Shown: positions 19,954 to 28,294 of the stretch, piece after piece
How the letters are laid out: each line of letters begins with the position of its first letter
Numbering within the stretch: position 1 is the stretch's first letter
Assembly (NCBI GenBank): GCA_902565645.1
Contig: CACFFJ010000007.1
Location: 1 to 47,418 of the forward strand
DNA length: 47,418 nt
Source: an uncultured Candidatus Actinomarina sp.
GTDB taxonomy: Bacteria > Actinomycetota > Acidimicrobiia > Actinomarinales > Actinomarinaceae
Reading direction: 5' to 3'
Notes under the pieces: model-generated
The model's input: the letters and a program-made list of their open reading frames with translations, nothing else
Databases searched by the model: none
What the model was told of the DNA's origin: nothing
Position numbers and translations under genes: made by a program

Positions 19954-21105
19954 TTGACGTCTATAAATTTAGGAAATGTATTAATCCGTTCAGATTTAAA
20001 TGTTCCAATAAATAATGGAAAAATATTAGATAATTTTAGAATTATAAAATCAGTTGAGTATGTACAAAAAATTGAAAACATCTCTAAAAACATTACTTTC
20101 ATAAGTCACTTAGGCAGACCAAAGGGAATAGAAAGTTCTTTATCTTTGAAACCTGTTGCTGATGAAATAAGTAAATTATTAAATCGGGATGTGACCTTTA
20201 TAAATGAAAATATATATGAAGAAATTGAAAATTTGTTTAAAACCAGAAATAAAGAAATATTTTTATTAGAAAATTTAAGATTTAATGAAGGCGAAATAAC
20301 TAACGAAAATAAATTTGCAAAAAAATTAGCTAAACCTTTCGATACCTTTATTTTAGATGCTTTTGGTGCATCACACAGAGAGCATGCATCAATAGTTGGA
20401 ATTGGAAATTACTTAGATTCATACCAAGGTCCTTTAATGTCAAAGGAGATTGAAGAATTAGATAAGGTATTAAGTAAAACCAAAGGTACTTTTTCAATCA
20501 TACTTGGTGGGGCAAAGATATCAGATAAATTAGGACTAATTAAAAATTTACTTCCTCGTGTTAATAATTTATTAATAGGAGGGGGAATGTGTTTTACTTT
20601 CTTGAAAGCCTTAGGTCACAATATAGGTAATTCATTATGTGATGATGAATTAATTATTTCAGCCAAGGAAATTTTAGAATCAGCTGATGGTAAAAAGATA
20701 ATTTTACCAATTGACTTTGGAGTTACAAAATCAATTGTTAGTAATAAAAGAGAAGATATTGTTTTATCTGATTTTAGAGATGATCATATAGGCATTGATA
20801 TAGGAACCCAAACAGTTAATAAATTTCAAGAAATATTATCTAAATCTAAAACTATATTTTGGAATGGTCCAATGGGAATATTTGAAGTTGATGAATTTAG
20901 CTATGGAACAAAGGAAATAACCAAAGCAATAGCTGAGATGAAAGTTTACTCAATAGTGGGTGGGGGAGACTCAGTAAATGCAATTAATAAATTTTCTAGT
21001 CTAGACAAATTTAACCATGTATCAACTGGCGGTGGAGCTTCTCTAGAGTACTTAGAAGGAAAAGCTCTACCGGGTGTAAATATTTATAATCAACTTATAA
21101 TTTAG
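19954..21105 (+). CDS. pgk: phosphoglycerate kinase
   Basis: RSDLNVPINNGKI, SHLGRPKG, LLENLRFNEGE, FWNGPMGIFE, STGGGASLEYLEGKALPG; TTG start. Confidence 0.97.
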   Translation: MTSINLGNVLIRSDLNVPINNGKILDNFRIIKSVEYVQKIENISKNITFISHLGRPKGIESSLSLKPVADEISKLLNRDVTFINENIYEEIENLFKTRNKEIFLLENLRFNEGEITNENKFAKKLAKPFDTFILDAFGASHREHASIVGIGNYLDSYQGPLMSKEIEELDKVLSKTKGTFSIILGGAKISDKLGLIKNLLPRVNNLLIGGGMCFTFLKALGHNIGNSLCDDELIISAKEILESADGKKIILPIDFGVTKSIVSNKREDIVLSDFRDDHIGIDIGTQTVNKFQEILSKSKTIFWNGPMGIFEVDEFSYGTKEITKAIAEMKVYSIVGGGDSVNAINKFSSLDKFNHVSTGGGASLEYLEGKALPGVNIYNQLII

Positions 21106-21112
21106 AGGAACA

Positions 21113-21877
21113 ATGAAAAAAATAATAATAGGTAATTGGAAATTAAACTTAGATCATCTAGAAGCTATTCAGCTTCTACAAAAACTTAATTACACGATTG
21201 AAGAAGGCAAAGAAGAGAAGATAGATATAGTAGTTTCTCCGTCTCATACATCTTTACGATCCATTCAAACAATTATTGATACAGATAAATTAAATATTCA
21301 ACTATCCGCACAAGATGTATCTCAATTTTCTGGAGGAGCATATACAGGAGAAGTTTCAAGTTACCAATTAAATAAATTGAATGTAAGTTATTGTATTGTT
21401 GGACATTCTGAAAGAAGAATAGAATTTAATGAAAGTGATGAAGTAATTAACCAAAAAATACACAACTTAGTTAGAGAGGGGATAACACCAATAATATGCT
21501 TTGGTGAGACATTAGAACAAAGAAATAGTAATCAATATTTAGAACATATTACAAATCAAATTAATTCGGCTGTTAAAGCTTTAAGAAAAGACAAAGTTGA
21601 AAATCTTGTTTTTGCTTATGAACCAATCTGGGCAATTGGAACAGGAGAAGTTGCTTCTGTAGTAGACGCTGTTGAGGTTTTGTCTATGGTAAAAGAAAAC
21701 ATTTCTGAGAAACCTTTTTATGACAGTGACAGTATCCGTTTTATTTATGGAGGTAGTGTTACTCCTGATAACTCTTCTGAATTATTAAATTCTAAAATTA
21801 TTGATGGAGCTTTAGTTGGTGGAGCATCATTAGATGTCGACAAATTTGTAACGATAATTAATTCAATAGATTTATGA
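21113..21877 (+). CDS. tpiA: triosephosphate isomerase
   Basis: IGNWKLN, YCIVGHSERR, FAYEPIWAIGTG, IYGGSVTPDN. Confidence 0.97.
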   Translation: MKKIIIGNWKLNLDHLEAIQLLQKLNYTIEEGKEEKIDIVVSPSHTSLRSIQTIIDTDKLNIQLSAQDVSQFSGGAYTGEVSSYQLNKLNVSYCIVGHSERRIEFNESDEVINQKIHNLVREGITPIICFGETLEQRNSNQYLEHITNQINSAVKALRKDKVENLVFAYEPIWAIGTGEVASVVDAVEVLSMVKENISEKPFYDSDSIRFIYGGSVTPDNSSELLNSKIIDGALVGGASLDVDKFVTIINSIDL

Positions 21878-22623
21878 ATTTAATTTTTGTACGCCACGGT
21901 CAAAGTATATGGAATTTAGAAAATAAATTTACAGGTTGGGTAGATATTGGCTTAAGCGATAAAGGCATTCAAGAAGCTATTAAAGCTGGTGAAACGCTAA
22001 TAGAAAATAATTTTATACCTGAAATTTGTTTTACATCTTACTTAAGTAGATCTATAGAAACTTCAAATAAGTTATTAAATGAGTATGAACTAAATATTGT
22101 TAATGGAATAAACATTTTTAAAAGATGGCAATTAAATGAAAGGCATTATGGAGCATTACAAGGTTTGGACAAAATAGATACTGTTAAAAAATATGGTGAA
22201 AAGCAAGTCCACGAGTGGAGGAGAGGTTACAAAACAAAACCCCCTTTAGTTGAAAAAGATTCAAAATTTGACCCAAAACTTGATAAAGCTTATGAAGATA
22301 TTGATACTACTTTACCATTAGGCGAGTCATTAGAAGATGTAGTTACAAGAGTTGAATCAACTTTAAATGAAATTATTGAATTATCGAAAAATAAAAATGT
22401 ACTTGTTGTAGCACATGGAAATAGTATTAGAGCTATGTTGAAAACTATTGAAAATATTTCAGATGAGTCAATAGTTGAAGTTAATATTCCTACAGGAATA
22501 CCCCTCGCTTTTAATATTAACAATGATAAAATAACTAAGATTGGGTACCTGGGTGACCAAAAAGTAATAAAAGAGTTAGAAAAAGAAATTGAGCAGCAAA
22601 CAAAAATAGAAAAGGATAAATAA
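21874..22623 (+). CDS. gpmA: 2,3-bisphosphoglycerate-dependent phosphoglycerate mutase
   Basis: FVRHGQSIWNLENKFTGWVDIGLSDKG, LNERHYGALQGLDK, VVAHGNSIRAM. Confidence 0.95.
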   Translation: MNLIFVRHGQSIWNLENKFTGWVDIGLSDKGIQEAIKAGETLIENNFIPEICFTSYLSRSIETSNKLLNEYELNIVNGINIFKRWQLNERHYGALQGLDKIDTVKKYGEKQVHEWRRGYKTKPPLVEKDSKFDPKLDKAYEDIDTTLPLGESLEDVVTRVESTLNEIIELSKNKNVLVVAHGNSIRAMLKTIENISDESIVEVNIPTGIPLAFNINNDKITKIGYLGDQKVIKELEKEIEQQTKIEKDK

Positions 22624-22625
22624 TT

Positions 22626-22862
22626 ATGGAATCTATGACTGCAATACTTATATCAGTTCATATTGTTGTGTCAATTGCACTTATTGCGTTAATTATGCTT
22701 AACAGTGGTAAAGGTGGAGGTTTATCTGATATGTTAGGTGGTCCTGGTGCTTCTGGAAATATTGGCCAAACCCTAGCTGAAAGAAATCTTAGTCGTATTA
22801 CTGCTTTGGTTGCGTTAATGTTTGCAGCAACTACATTATCTTTATTTTGGTTTCTTGACTGA
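22626..22862 (+). CDS. secG: preprotein translocase subunit SecG
   Basis: LIMLNSGKGGGLSDMLGGPGASGNIGQTLAERNLSRIT; two TM segments. Confidence 0.92.
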   Translation: MESMTAILISVHIVVSIALIALIMLNSGKGGGLSDMLGGPGASGNIGQTLAERNLSRITALVALMFAATTLSLFWFLD

Positions 22863-22866
22863 TAAA

Positions 22867-22950
22867 GCGCGGGTGGCGGAACTGGTAGACGCGCAGGATT
22901 AAGGATCCTGTGGGATAAAACCCGTGGAGGTTCGAGTCCTCTTCCGCGCA
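22867..22950 (+). tRNA. tRNA-Leu (anticodon AAG at 22901..22903)
   Basis: GCGCGGGTGGCGGAACTGGTAGACGCGCAGGATTAAGGATCCTGTGGGATAAAACCCGTGGAGGTTCGAGTCCTCTTCCGCGCA; anticodon stem CAGGA/TCCTG, loop TTAAGGA, class II variable arm GGG-ATAAAA-CCC. Confidence 0.93.
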
Positions 22951-22958
22951 CAGAAAAA

Positions 22959-23615
22959 ATGAGTAATAAAGAAACTATCGCAATTGTAAATGACCCAGAT
23001 GTTTCTCTTGGTTCCCTTGAAGATAATAAAATCAAGACTCTAAATGCTTGGGAATTAAATTGGGAAGATATGTCCTCTTCCAGTGATTATATAATTTTAG
23101 GTGGACACATGGGTGCCTATGATACTGATAAATATGAGTACCTATTGCCACAAAAAGATTGGCTATCTAGATCTGTAAAAAACGGTACTAAAATATTAGG
23201 AATCTGTTTAGGGTCGCAGTTAGTAGCTGACTCATTAGATGGAAAAGCATATCTTTCTGATCAAATAGAATTTGGTTTTAAAGATTTAAATTTTGTTAGA
23301 AATGATGAAATATTTTCCGATTTTTTAGGTACTGAAGTATTTACTTGGCATAGAGATACATTTGATATTCCATCCAAAGGAGAATTGATTGCTGAAACTA
23401 ATTTTCCACAGATATATAAAATAAACAAAACTTACTGTATTCAATTTCATCCTGAAGTAACAGTTGAACTTTTTGATAAATGGTATGACAGTAAAGTAAG
23501 TAAGAAAGAATTAAGAAATTATGATGTACAGAATACACGTAACAAATTAATAAAAAACGAAAATTTATTGAGTAAAAAAGTTAATAATTTTTATAAAAAG
23601 TGGAAAGAGAGTTAA
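22959..23615 (+). CDS. class I glutamine amidotransferase domain protein
   Basis: ILGICLGSQLVADSLDG nucleophile elbow and YCIQFHPEVTVE. Confidence 0.85.
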   Translation: MSNKETIAIVNDPDVSLGSLEDNKIKTLNAWELNWEDMSSSSDYIILGGHMGAYDTDKYEYLLPQKDWLSRSVKNGTKILGICLGSQLVADSLDGKAYLSDQIEFGFKDLNFVRNDEIFSDFLGTEVFTWHRDTFDIPSKGELIAETNFPQIYKINKTYCIQFHPEVTVELFDKWYDSKVSKKELRNYDVQNTRNKLIKNENLLSKKVNNFYKKWKES

Positions 23616-24190
23616 ATCATTCTTTCATTAATTTCATTTAAGTAGTTTTCTAATAAATTATATCTATAACCTATATCATTACTATTTAATAAATTGCTTC
23701 TTAAATCAATTGTCATTGGGATCTTAGTACAAATTTCCCATAGACTTAATATCCTATTTTCAGTATCAATTTCAAAATTAGGTATATCTATATCTAAACC
23801 TTTTTCAATTAACTTAGATAAACTATTTATTATTTTTATTTGAAGCTCATTTAATTCTTCAATTGTTGGAGGTAGCCCAACATCAGTTATTATTTCAGCA
23901 TTACATAGTGGATATTCTGTATCAGTTTCTATACTTTTAATTCTGTACAAATTTACACATTTCACTAAAACTAACTGTTCAGCATGTGATATGTCTCTAT
24001 ACTCAATAACTTCAACTTCTGATATTATTTGGTTTTCTTCTTCAAGATTATTACTTACACAGAAAGTTGTTCTTTGATTTATAGCATCAGCAATAAGTAG
24101 TAAATACCTTGGTTCAAAAACTCTTAATGCTGATTGTTCTGTAGGAAAATATATAATACCAGCACCAAATAATGGAAAATCAACTATCAT
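23612..24190 (-). CDS. stand-alone LON substrate-binding (N-terminal) domain protein
   Basis: FPLFGAGIIYFPTEQSALRVFEPRYLLLIADAI. Confidence 0.82.
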   Translation of the reverse strand: MIVDFPLFGAGIIYFPTEQSALRVFEPRYLLLIADAINQRTTFCVSNNLEEENQIISEVEVIEYRDISHAEQLVLVKCVNLYRIKSIETDTEYPLCNAEIITDVGLPPTIEELNELQIKIINSLSKLIEKGLDIDIPNFEIDTENRILSLWEICTKIPMTIDLRSNLLNSNDIGYRYNLLENYLNEINERMI

Positions 24191-24226
24191 AATTTCTGGT
24201 ATTTAGGATAAGGGAAAAAATACATT

Positions 24227-25273
24227 ATGAGAATAGAAGATGAAATTAAATTAACTTTCGATGATGTATTGATAAGACCAAAAAGAAGCACACTCATTTC
24301 ACGCTCTGAAGTAAAGCTTGAAAGAGAATTTAAATTTAGGCACAATAAACATACCTGGAAAGGGATTCCAATATTTTCTGCGAACATGGATACTACGGGA
24401 ACTTTCGAAACTGCTAAAGCATTACAAAAACATAAGATGCTTACTGCTATACATAAATTTTACAACCTAGAAGATTGGAAGAAACATATAGATTCGTTAG
24501 ACCCTAATTATGTATCTGTAACAGTTGGTCAATCAAAAGAAGATTACGATTTAGGAAAGCAAATATTTAAATTAGACAATGATCTTAAATTCTTATGTAT
24601 AGATGTTGCAAATGGATATAGAGAAGATTTCCTGGAAGCTGTAAAAAAATATAGAGAAACTTATAAAGATAAAATTATTATTGCAGGTAATGTAGCAACT
24701 AGAGAAATGACAGAAGCACTGATACTTGCAGGTGCAGATATAGTAAAAATAGGAATTGGTCCTGGCTCGGTATGTACAACCAGAAGTGTCGCTGGTGTTG
24801 GCTACCCACAGTTATCATCTATATCAGAATGCTCTGATGCTGCGCATGGATTAGGTGGTCATGTTTTAGCTGATGGAGGCTGTAAATACCCAGGCGATGT
24901 GTCAAAAGCATTTGGTGCAGGAGCAGATTTTGTAATGTTAGGTGGTATGTTTGCAGGCCATGAAGAATCAGGTGGTGAGCTTGTAACTGATGAAGATGGT
25001 ACTAAGTATAAAGATTTTTATGGCATGTCTTCAACTAAAGCTCAGCAAACATATTATGGCGATTTAGCTTTACATAGAGCTCCAGAGGGAAAAAAGGTAA
25101 GATTAAAATATAAAGGGCCTATAGACCAAACAGTACAATCAATCCTGGGTGGTATGAGATCAGCATGTTCTTATGTAGGAGCTAAAAAACTTAAAGACTT
25201 ACCAAAAAGCACTACTTTTATAAGAGTCACTCAAACTACTAATGAGATATATACAGGGTTTGAAAATCTTTGA
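24227..25273 (+). CDS. guaC: GMP reductase (GuaC type)
   Basis: [71 protein letters not shown]; no CBS insert. Confidence 0.92.
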   Translation: MRIEDEIKLTFDDVLIRPKRSTLISRSEVKLEREFKFRHNKHTWKGIPIFSANMDTTGTFETAKALQKHKMLTAIHKFYNLEDWKKHIDSLDPNYVSVTVGQSKEDYDLGKQIFKLDNDLKFLCIDVANGYREDFLEAVKKYRETYKDKIIIAGNVATREMTEALILAGADIVKIGIGPGSVCTTRSVAGVGYPQLSSISECSDAAHGLGGHVLADGGCKYPGDVSKAFGAGADFVMLGGMFAGHEESGGELVTDEDGTKYKDFYGMSSTKAQQTYYGDLALHRAPEGKKVRLKYKGPIDQTVQSILGGMRSACSYVGAKKLKDLPKSTTFIRVTQTTNEIYTGFENL

Positions 25274-25506
25274 AAATAGAAATCTACACTAAAGATAATT
25301 GTATCTGGTGCGACCGAGCAAAAAACTTATTAAATTCTGTAGACTTAACTTATACAGAAATAGATTTATCAGATGATGATGAACGAGAAAAGTTTTACAA
25401 AAAAGTAGGCGATGGAGTGAGTACAGTTCCACAGATATACATTAAAGAAAAAAGAATAGGCGGTTATCCGCAACTAGTTACTTGGTTTGAAGAGAATGGC
25501 TACTAA
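25270..25506 (+). CDS. glutaredoxin
   Basis: [17 protein letters not shown] (CxxC), [20 protein letters not shown]. Confidence 0.9.
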   Translation: MKIEIYTKDNCIWCDRAKNLLNSVDLTYTEIDLSDDDEREKFYKKVGDGVSTVPQIYIKEKRIGGYPQLVTWFEENGY

Positions 25507-26398
25507 TCAATCATCAAAAACCGTTTTTTTAGCATTATCTGTTAATTTTTTTATAGCTATAGTAAAAACAATTATTTCAGTAATAACTTCATCGAGTGCT
25601 ATGTTTTCTGAAGCTATCCATTCATATGTTGACTCTGCAAATCAGTTTATTTTATGGTTTGGAATGAAACAGTCTAAAAAAGCTAACAAAAAAATATACC
25701 CCCTAGGAAGAGGAAAAGAAGAATATTACTGGACATTAGTTGTTGCAGTTTTAATTTTTACTATTGGAGGACTTGTTTCCCTTGAACATGGTATAGAAGC
25801 ACTTTCTCATCCACATGAATTAAAGAATTTATATATATCAATAATTGTTTTAACAGTATCTATTATTCTCGAGTCTTATGTTCTATACAAAGCAGTTAAA
25901 CAACTTAAACAAACTAGTAACGAAAATAAATCAATAATGAAGTTATTAAAAGAATCAACTGATGGACCCCTAATAGCTATCGTTGTAGAAGATTTTGCTG
26001 CAACCATGGGTCTTTTTATTGCTTTAGTTGGTACTTTATTGTCAAATTTTACAGACAATCCAACTTACGATGCTGTTAGTTCAATTCTTATTGGGGCTCT
26101 TCTTATGATCTCTGGTCTATTTTTAGGTTATGAAATGAAGCATCTAATTACTGGTGAAAGCATAAGTCAAAAGAGCAAAGACAAAATTAGAAAAATAATA
26201 ACTAATAATGAAAAAGTTCTTGAAGTTAAATCTCTAAAAATTGTAACAATAGGAACAAGCAGTTATTTAGCGTTAATTTCAATTGACTATTTAGATAAGT
26301 TAACGGATAAAGAAATAGTTAATTTAAATAAAGAGTTAATAAAAGCAATACAAGATGTAGACAGCGCTGTTACTGAAATTTACTTTAACCCTAAATAA
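25496..26398 (+). CDS. cation diffusion facilitator family transporter
   Basis: SSSAMFSEAIHSYVDSANQFILWFGMKQSKK, typical CDF motif; start moved from 25487 to ATG 25496. Confidence 0.88.
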   Translation: MATNQSSKTVFLALSVNFFIAIVKTIISVITSSSAMFSEAIHSYVDSANQFILWFGMKQSKKANKKIYPLGRGKEEYYWTLVVAVLIFTIGGLVSLEHGIEALSHPHELKNLYISIIVLTVSIILESYVLYKAVKQLKQTSNENKSIMKLLKESTDGPLIAIVVEDFAATMGLFIALVGTLLSNFTDNPTYDAVSSILIGALLMISGLFLGYEMKHLITGESISQKSKDKIRKIITNNEKVLEVKSLKIVTIGTSSYLALISIDYLDKLTDKEIVNLNKELIKAIQDVDSAVTEIYFNPK

Positions 26399-26400
26399 TA

Positions 26401-26406
26401 TAAAAT
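26401..26406 (+). promoter_or_regulatory. putative -10 hexamer TAAAAT, 6 nt before msrB ATG
   Basis: TAAAAT-AAAACT-ATG. Confidence 0.45.
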
Positions 26407-26412
26407 AAAACT

Positions 26413-26784
26413 ATGTCCATTAATAAAGATCATTTATCAGAGGAAGAGGTAGAAGTTACTCAAAATTGTGGAACCGAACCTCCATTTTCTGGAAAATTAT
26501 TATATGAGAAAAGAGAAGGGATTTATAAATGCATTGTTTGTAATAATAAATTATTTGAATCAGAGTCAAAGTTCGAATCTGGAACAGGTTGGCCAAGTTT
26601 TTATGATGCAATAGGAGATACAGTTACAAGCAAAGAAGACAACTCTTTTGGCATGAAGAGGATAGAAATAAACTGTAAAAATTGTGATTCTCATTTAGGA
26701 CATGTATTTAATGATGGACCAACACCTACAGGCCTTCGTTATTGTGTTAATTCTTTAAGTTTAGATTTTGATCCAGTTGAATAA
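26413..26784 (+). CDS. msrB: peptide-methionine (R)-S-oxide reductase
   Basis: [12 protein letters not shown], CxxC zinc pairs, [25 protein letters not shown]. Confidence 0.95.
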   Translation: MSINKDHLSEEEVEVTQNCGTEPPFSGKLLYEKREGIYKCIVCNNKLFESESKFESGTGWPSFYDAIGDTVTSKEDNSFGMKRIEINCKNCDSHLGHVFNDGPTPTGLRYCVNSLSLDFDPVE

Positions 26785-27085
26785 AATATATATCGATTCT
26801 AATTGCAAAATGTGTAGTAGTTATGGTGAGTTTTTAAAAAATAGAAATTCTAATTTAATTTTAGCTAATCAATTGGATTTAGATAATGAAGACATAGCTA
26901 TAGATGAGCTAGTTTATGAAAAAAATAGTGAAAAATATTATGCTAATGAAGCAATCATAGAGTCACTCTATGATTTAGGTAGATTTTTTAAATTTATAAA
27001 ATTATTCAAAGTCTTTCCTCCAAGTTTTAGTTATTTCTTTTATAAATTATTTGCTAAAAATAGATACAGATTTAATAAAAAGTGA
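26777..27085 (+). CDS. DCC/DUF393-like thiol-disulfide oxidoreductase-like protein (divergent)
   Basis: N-terminal [18 protein letters not shown] CxxC motif; TTG start ambiguous (26768 or 26777). Confidence 0.55.
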   Translation: MNKIYIDSNCKMCSSYGEFLKNRNSNLILANQLDLDNEDIAIDELVYEKNSEKYYANEAIIESLYDLGRFFKFIKLFKVFPPSFSYFFYKLFAKNRYRFNKK

Positions 27086-27297
27086 AAATTGAAAAAATAT
27101 TTTCTAATAAATTAATTCAATCTTTTTTAGTCTTTTCTATATTTAGAGCAATTTATGGTTTGGCTATTGTTTTAATAGCTTATTTTTTTACTCAAAAATA
27201 CAATTTAAATATATATAGATCATTGCCGATATTTATTTTTTCTATTTTCTTTTCTAGATATATCTTTAAAAAATTAAAAAAACGATTTAATCTCTAA
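27082..27297 (+). CDS. small membrane protein (71 aa)
   Basis: GTG start overlapping the upstream stop by 4 bp; two hydrophobic segments. Confidence 0.5.
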   Translation: MKIEKIFSNKLIQSFLVFSIFRAIYGLAIVLIAYFFTQKYNLNIYRSLPIFIFSIFFSRYIFKKLKKRFNL

Positions 27298-27769
27298 AAT
27301 TTCCATAGTTTAAGAAAACTTTATAATTTTTACTCTTAAGAAAAGATATTGCATCTTGTAACTCATCTCTTTTTTTAGATGTAATTCTTATTGATTCATT
27401 TTGAATTGAACTTTGTAATTTTTTTGAAAAATCCTTTAAATCTTTTACTATAATTTTTGACATTTCTTTATCTAACCCAGATTTCAATGTATATTCCCTC
27501 TTAACCTCAGAAGGAGTTTGCTCATCAGAAAAATTACTTAAAAATTTTATTGAAACATTCCTTTTTGCAAATTTCTCTCTTAAAACTTGATCAGCAGCTT
27601 GTAGCCTTTCTTCAGTATTACTTTTTAACAAAATTATTTCATTTGAAAAATTTACTGATGTATTTGTATTTTTAAAATCATATCTATTAACTATCTCTCT
27701 ATTCATTTGATCAATTGCATTAGTAACTTCTTGTTGATTGAACTCTGATGTTATATCAAAACTTGGCAT
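27287..27769 (-). CDS. yajQ: YajQ-family (UPF0234) nucleotide-binding protein
   Basis: MPSFDITSEFNQQEVTNAIDQMNREIVNRYDFK. Confidence 0.94.
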   Translation of the reverse strand: MPSFDITSEFNQQEVTNAIDQMNREIVNRYDFKNTNTSVNFSNEIILLKSNTEERLQAADQVLREKFAKRNVSIKFLSNFSDEQTPSEVKREYTLKSGLDKEMSKIIVKDLKDFSKKLQSSIQNESIRITSKKRDELQDAISFLKSKNYKVFLNYGNFRD

Positions 27770-27796
27770 TATGCTCCTTTACTTATAACTTTAAAC

Positions 27797-28243
27797 TTAT
27801 TCTTCATAATTTTGCCTTAGATATTCATAAGAAACTATAGAAACAGCATTAGCAAGATTGATACTCCTAGAATTACTATTCATAGGAATTGTTAATGTGT
27901 TATTACTATTTTCAAGAATATCTTTTGGTAAACCAATAGACTCAGGACCAAAAACAAAATGAGTGTATTTTTTAAGCTCTACATCCCATATATTTTTATC
28001 ACCTTTTGTAGATAAGTATGCAATATTTTCTATAGTGACATCTTCTTCGAACTCACTCCAATTTTCATACATAGAAACAGTTGCTAAATCGTGATAATCT
28101 AATCCAGCTCTTCTAATTTTATTTTCTTGAAAATTAAAACCTAATGGTTTAATTATATTTAAAGGCAAGCCTGTATTAGCAGACAATCTTATACATGCAC
28201 CTACATTTCCAGCTATTTCAGGTTGATAAAGAACAATCTCCAC
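27797..28243 (-). CDS. trmL: tRNA (cytidine/uridine-34-2'-O)-methyltransferase TrmL (SPOUT)
   Basis: LYQPEIAGNVGACIRLSANTG, FGPESIGLPKDIL, IPMNSNSRSINLANAVSIVSYE; GTG start. Confidence 0.93.
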   Translation of the reverse strand: MEIVLYQPEIAGNVGACIRLSANTGLPLNIIKPLGFNFQENKIRRAGLDYHDLATVSMYENWSEFEEDVTIENIAYLSTKGDKNIWDVELKKYTHFVFGPESIGLPKDILENSNNTLTIPMNSNSRSINLANAVSIVSYEYLRQNYEE

Positions 28244-28249
28244 ATAGTA

Positions 28250-28255
28250 ATTATA
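28250..28255 (-). promoter_or_regulatory. putative -10 hexamer TATAAT, 6 nt before trmL GTG
   Basis: Minus strand TATAAT-TACTAT-GTG. Confidence 0.6.
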
Positions 28256-28281
28256 TTCCTATTGAATAGTCATAAGGCATG

Positions 28282-28287
28282 TAAAAT
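28282..28287 (+). promoter_or_regulatory. putative -10 hexamer TAAAAT, 7 nt before the acyltransferase-like GTG
   Basis: TAAAAT-ATAAATT-GTG. Confidence 0.5.
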
Positions 28288-28294
28288 ATAAATT

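Noticed and set aside
22658-23035. Minus-strand ORF spanning secG and the tRNA
   Set aside because: Crosses a clear tRNA gene and SecG; artefact.
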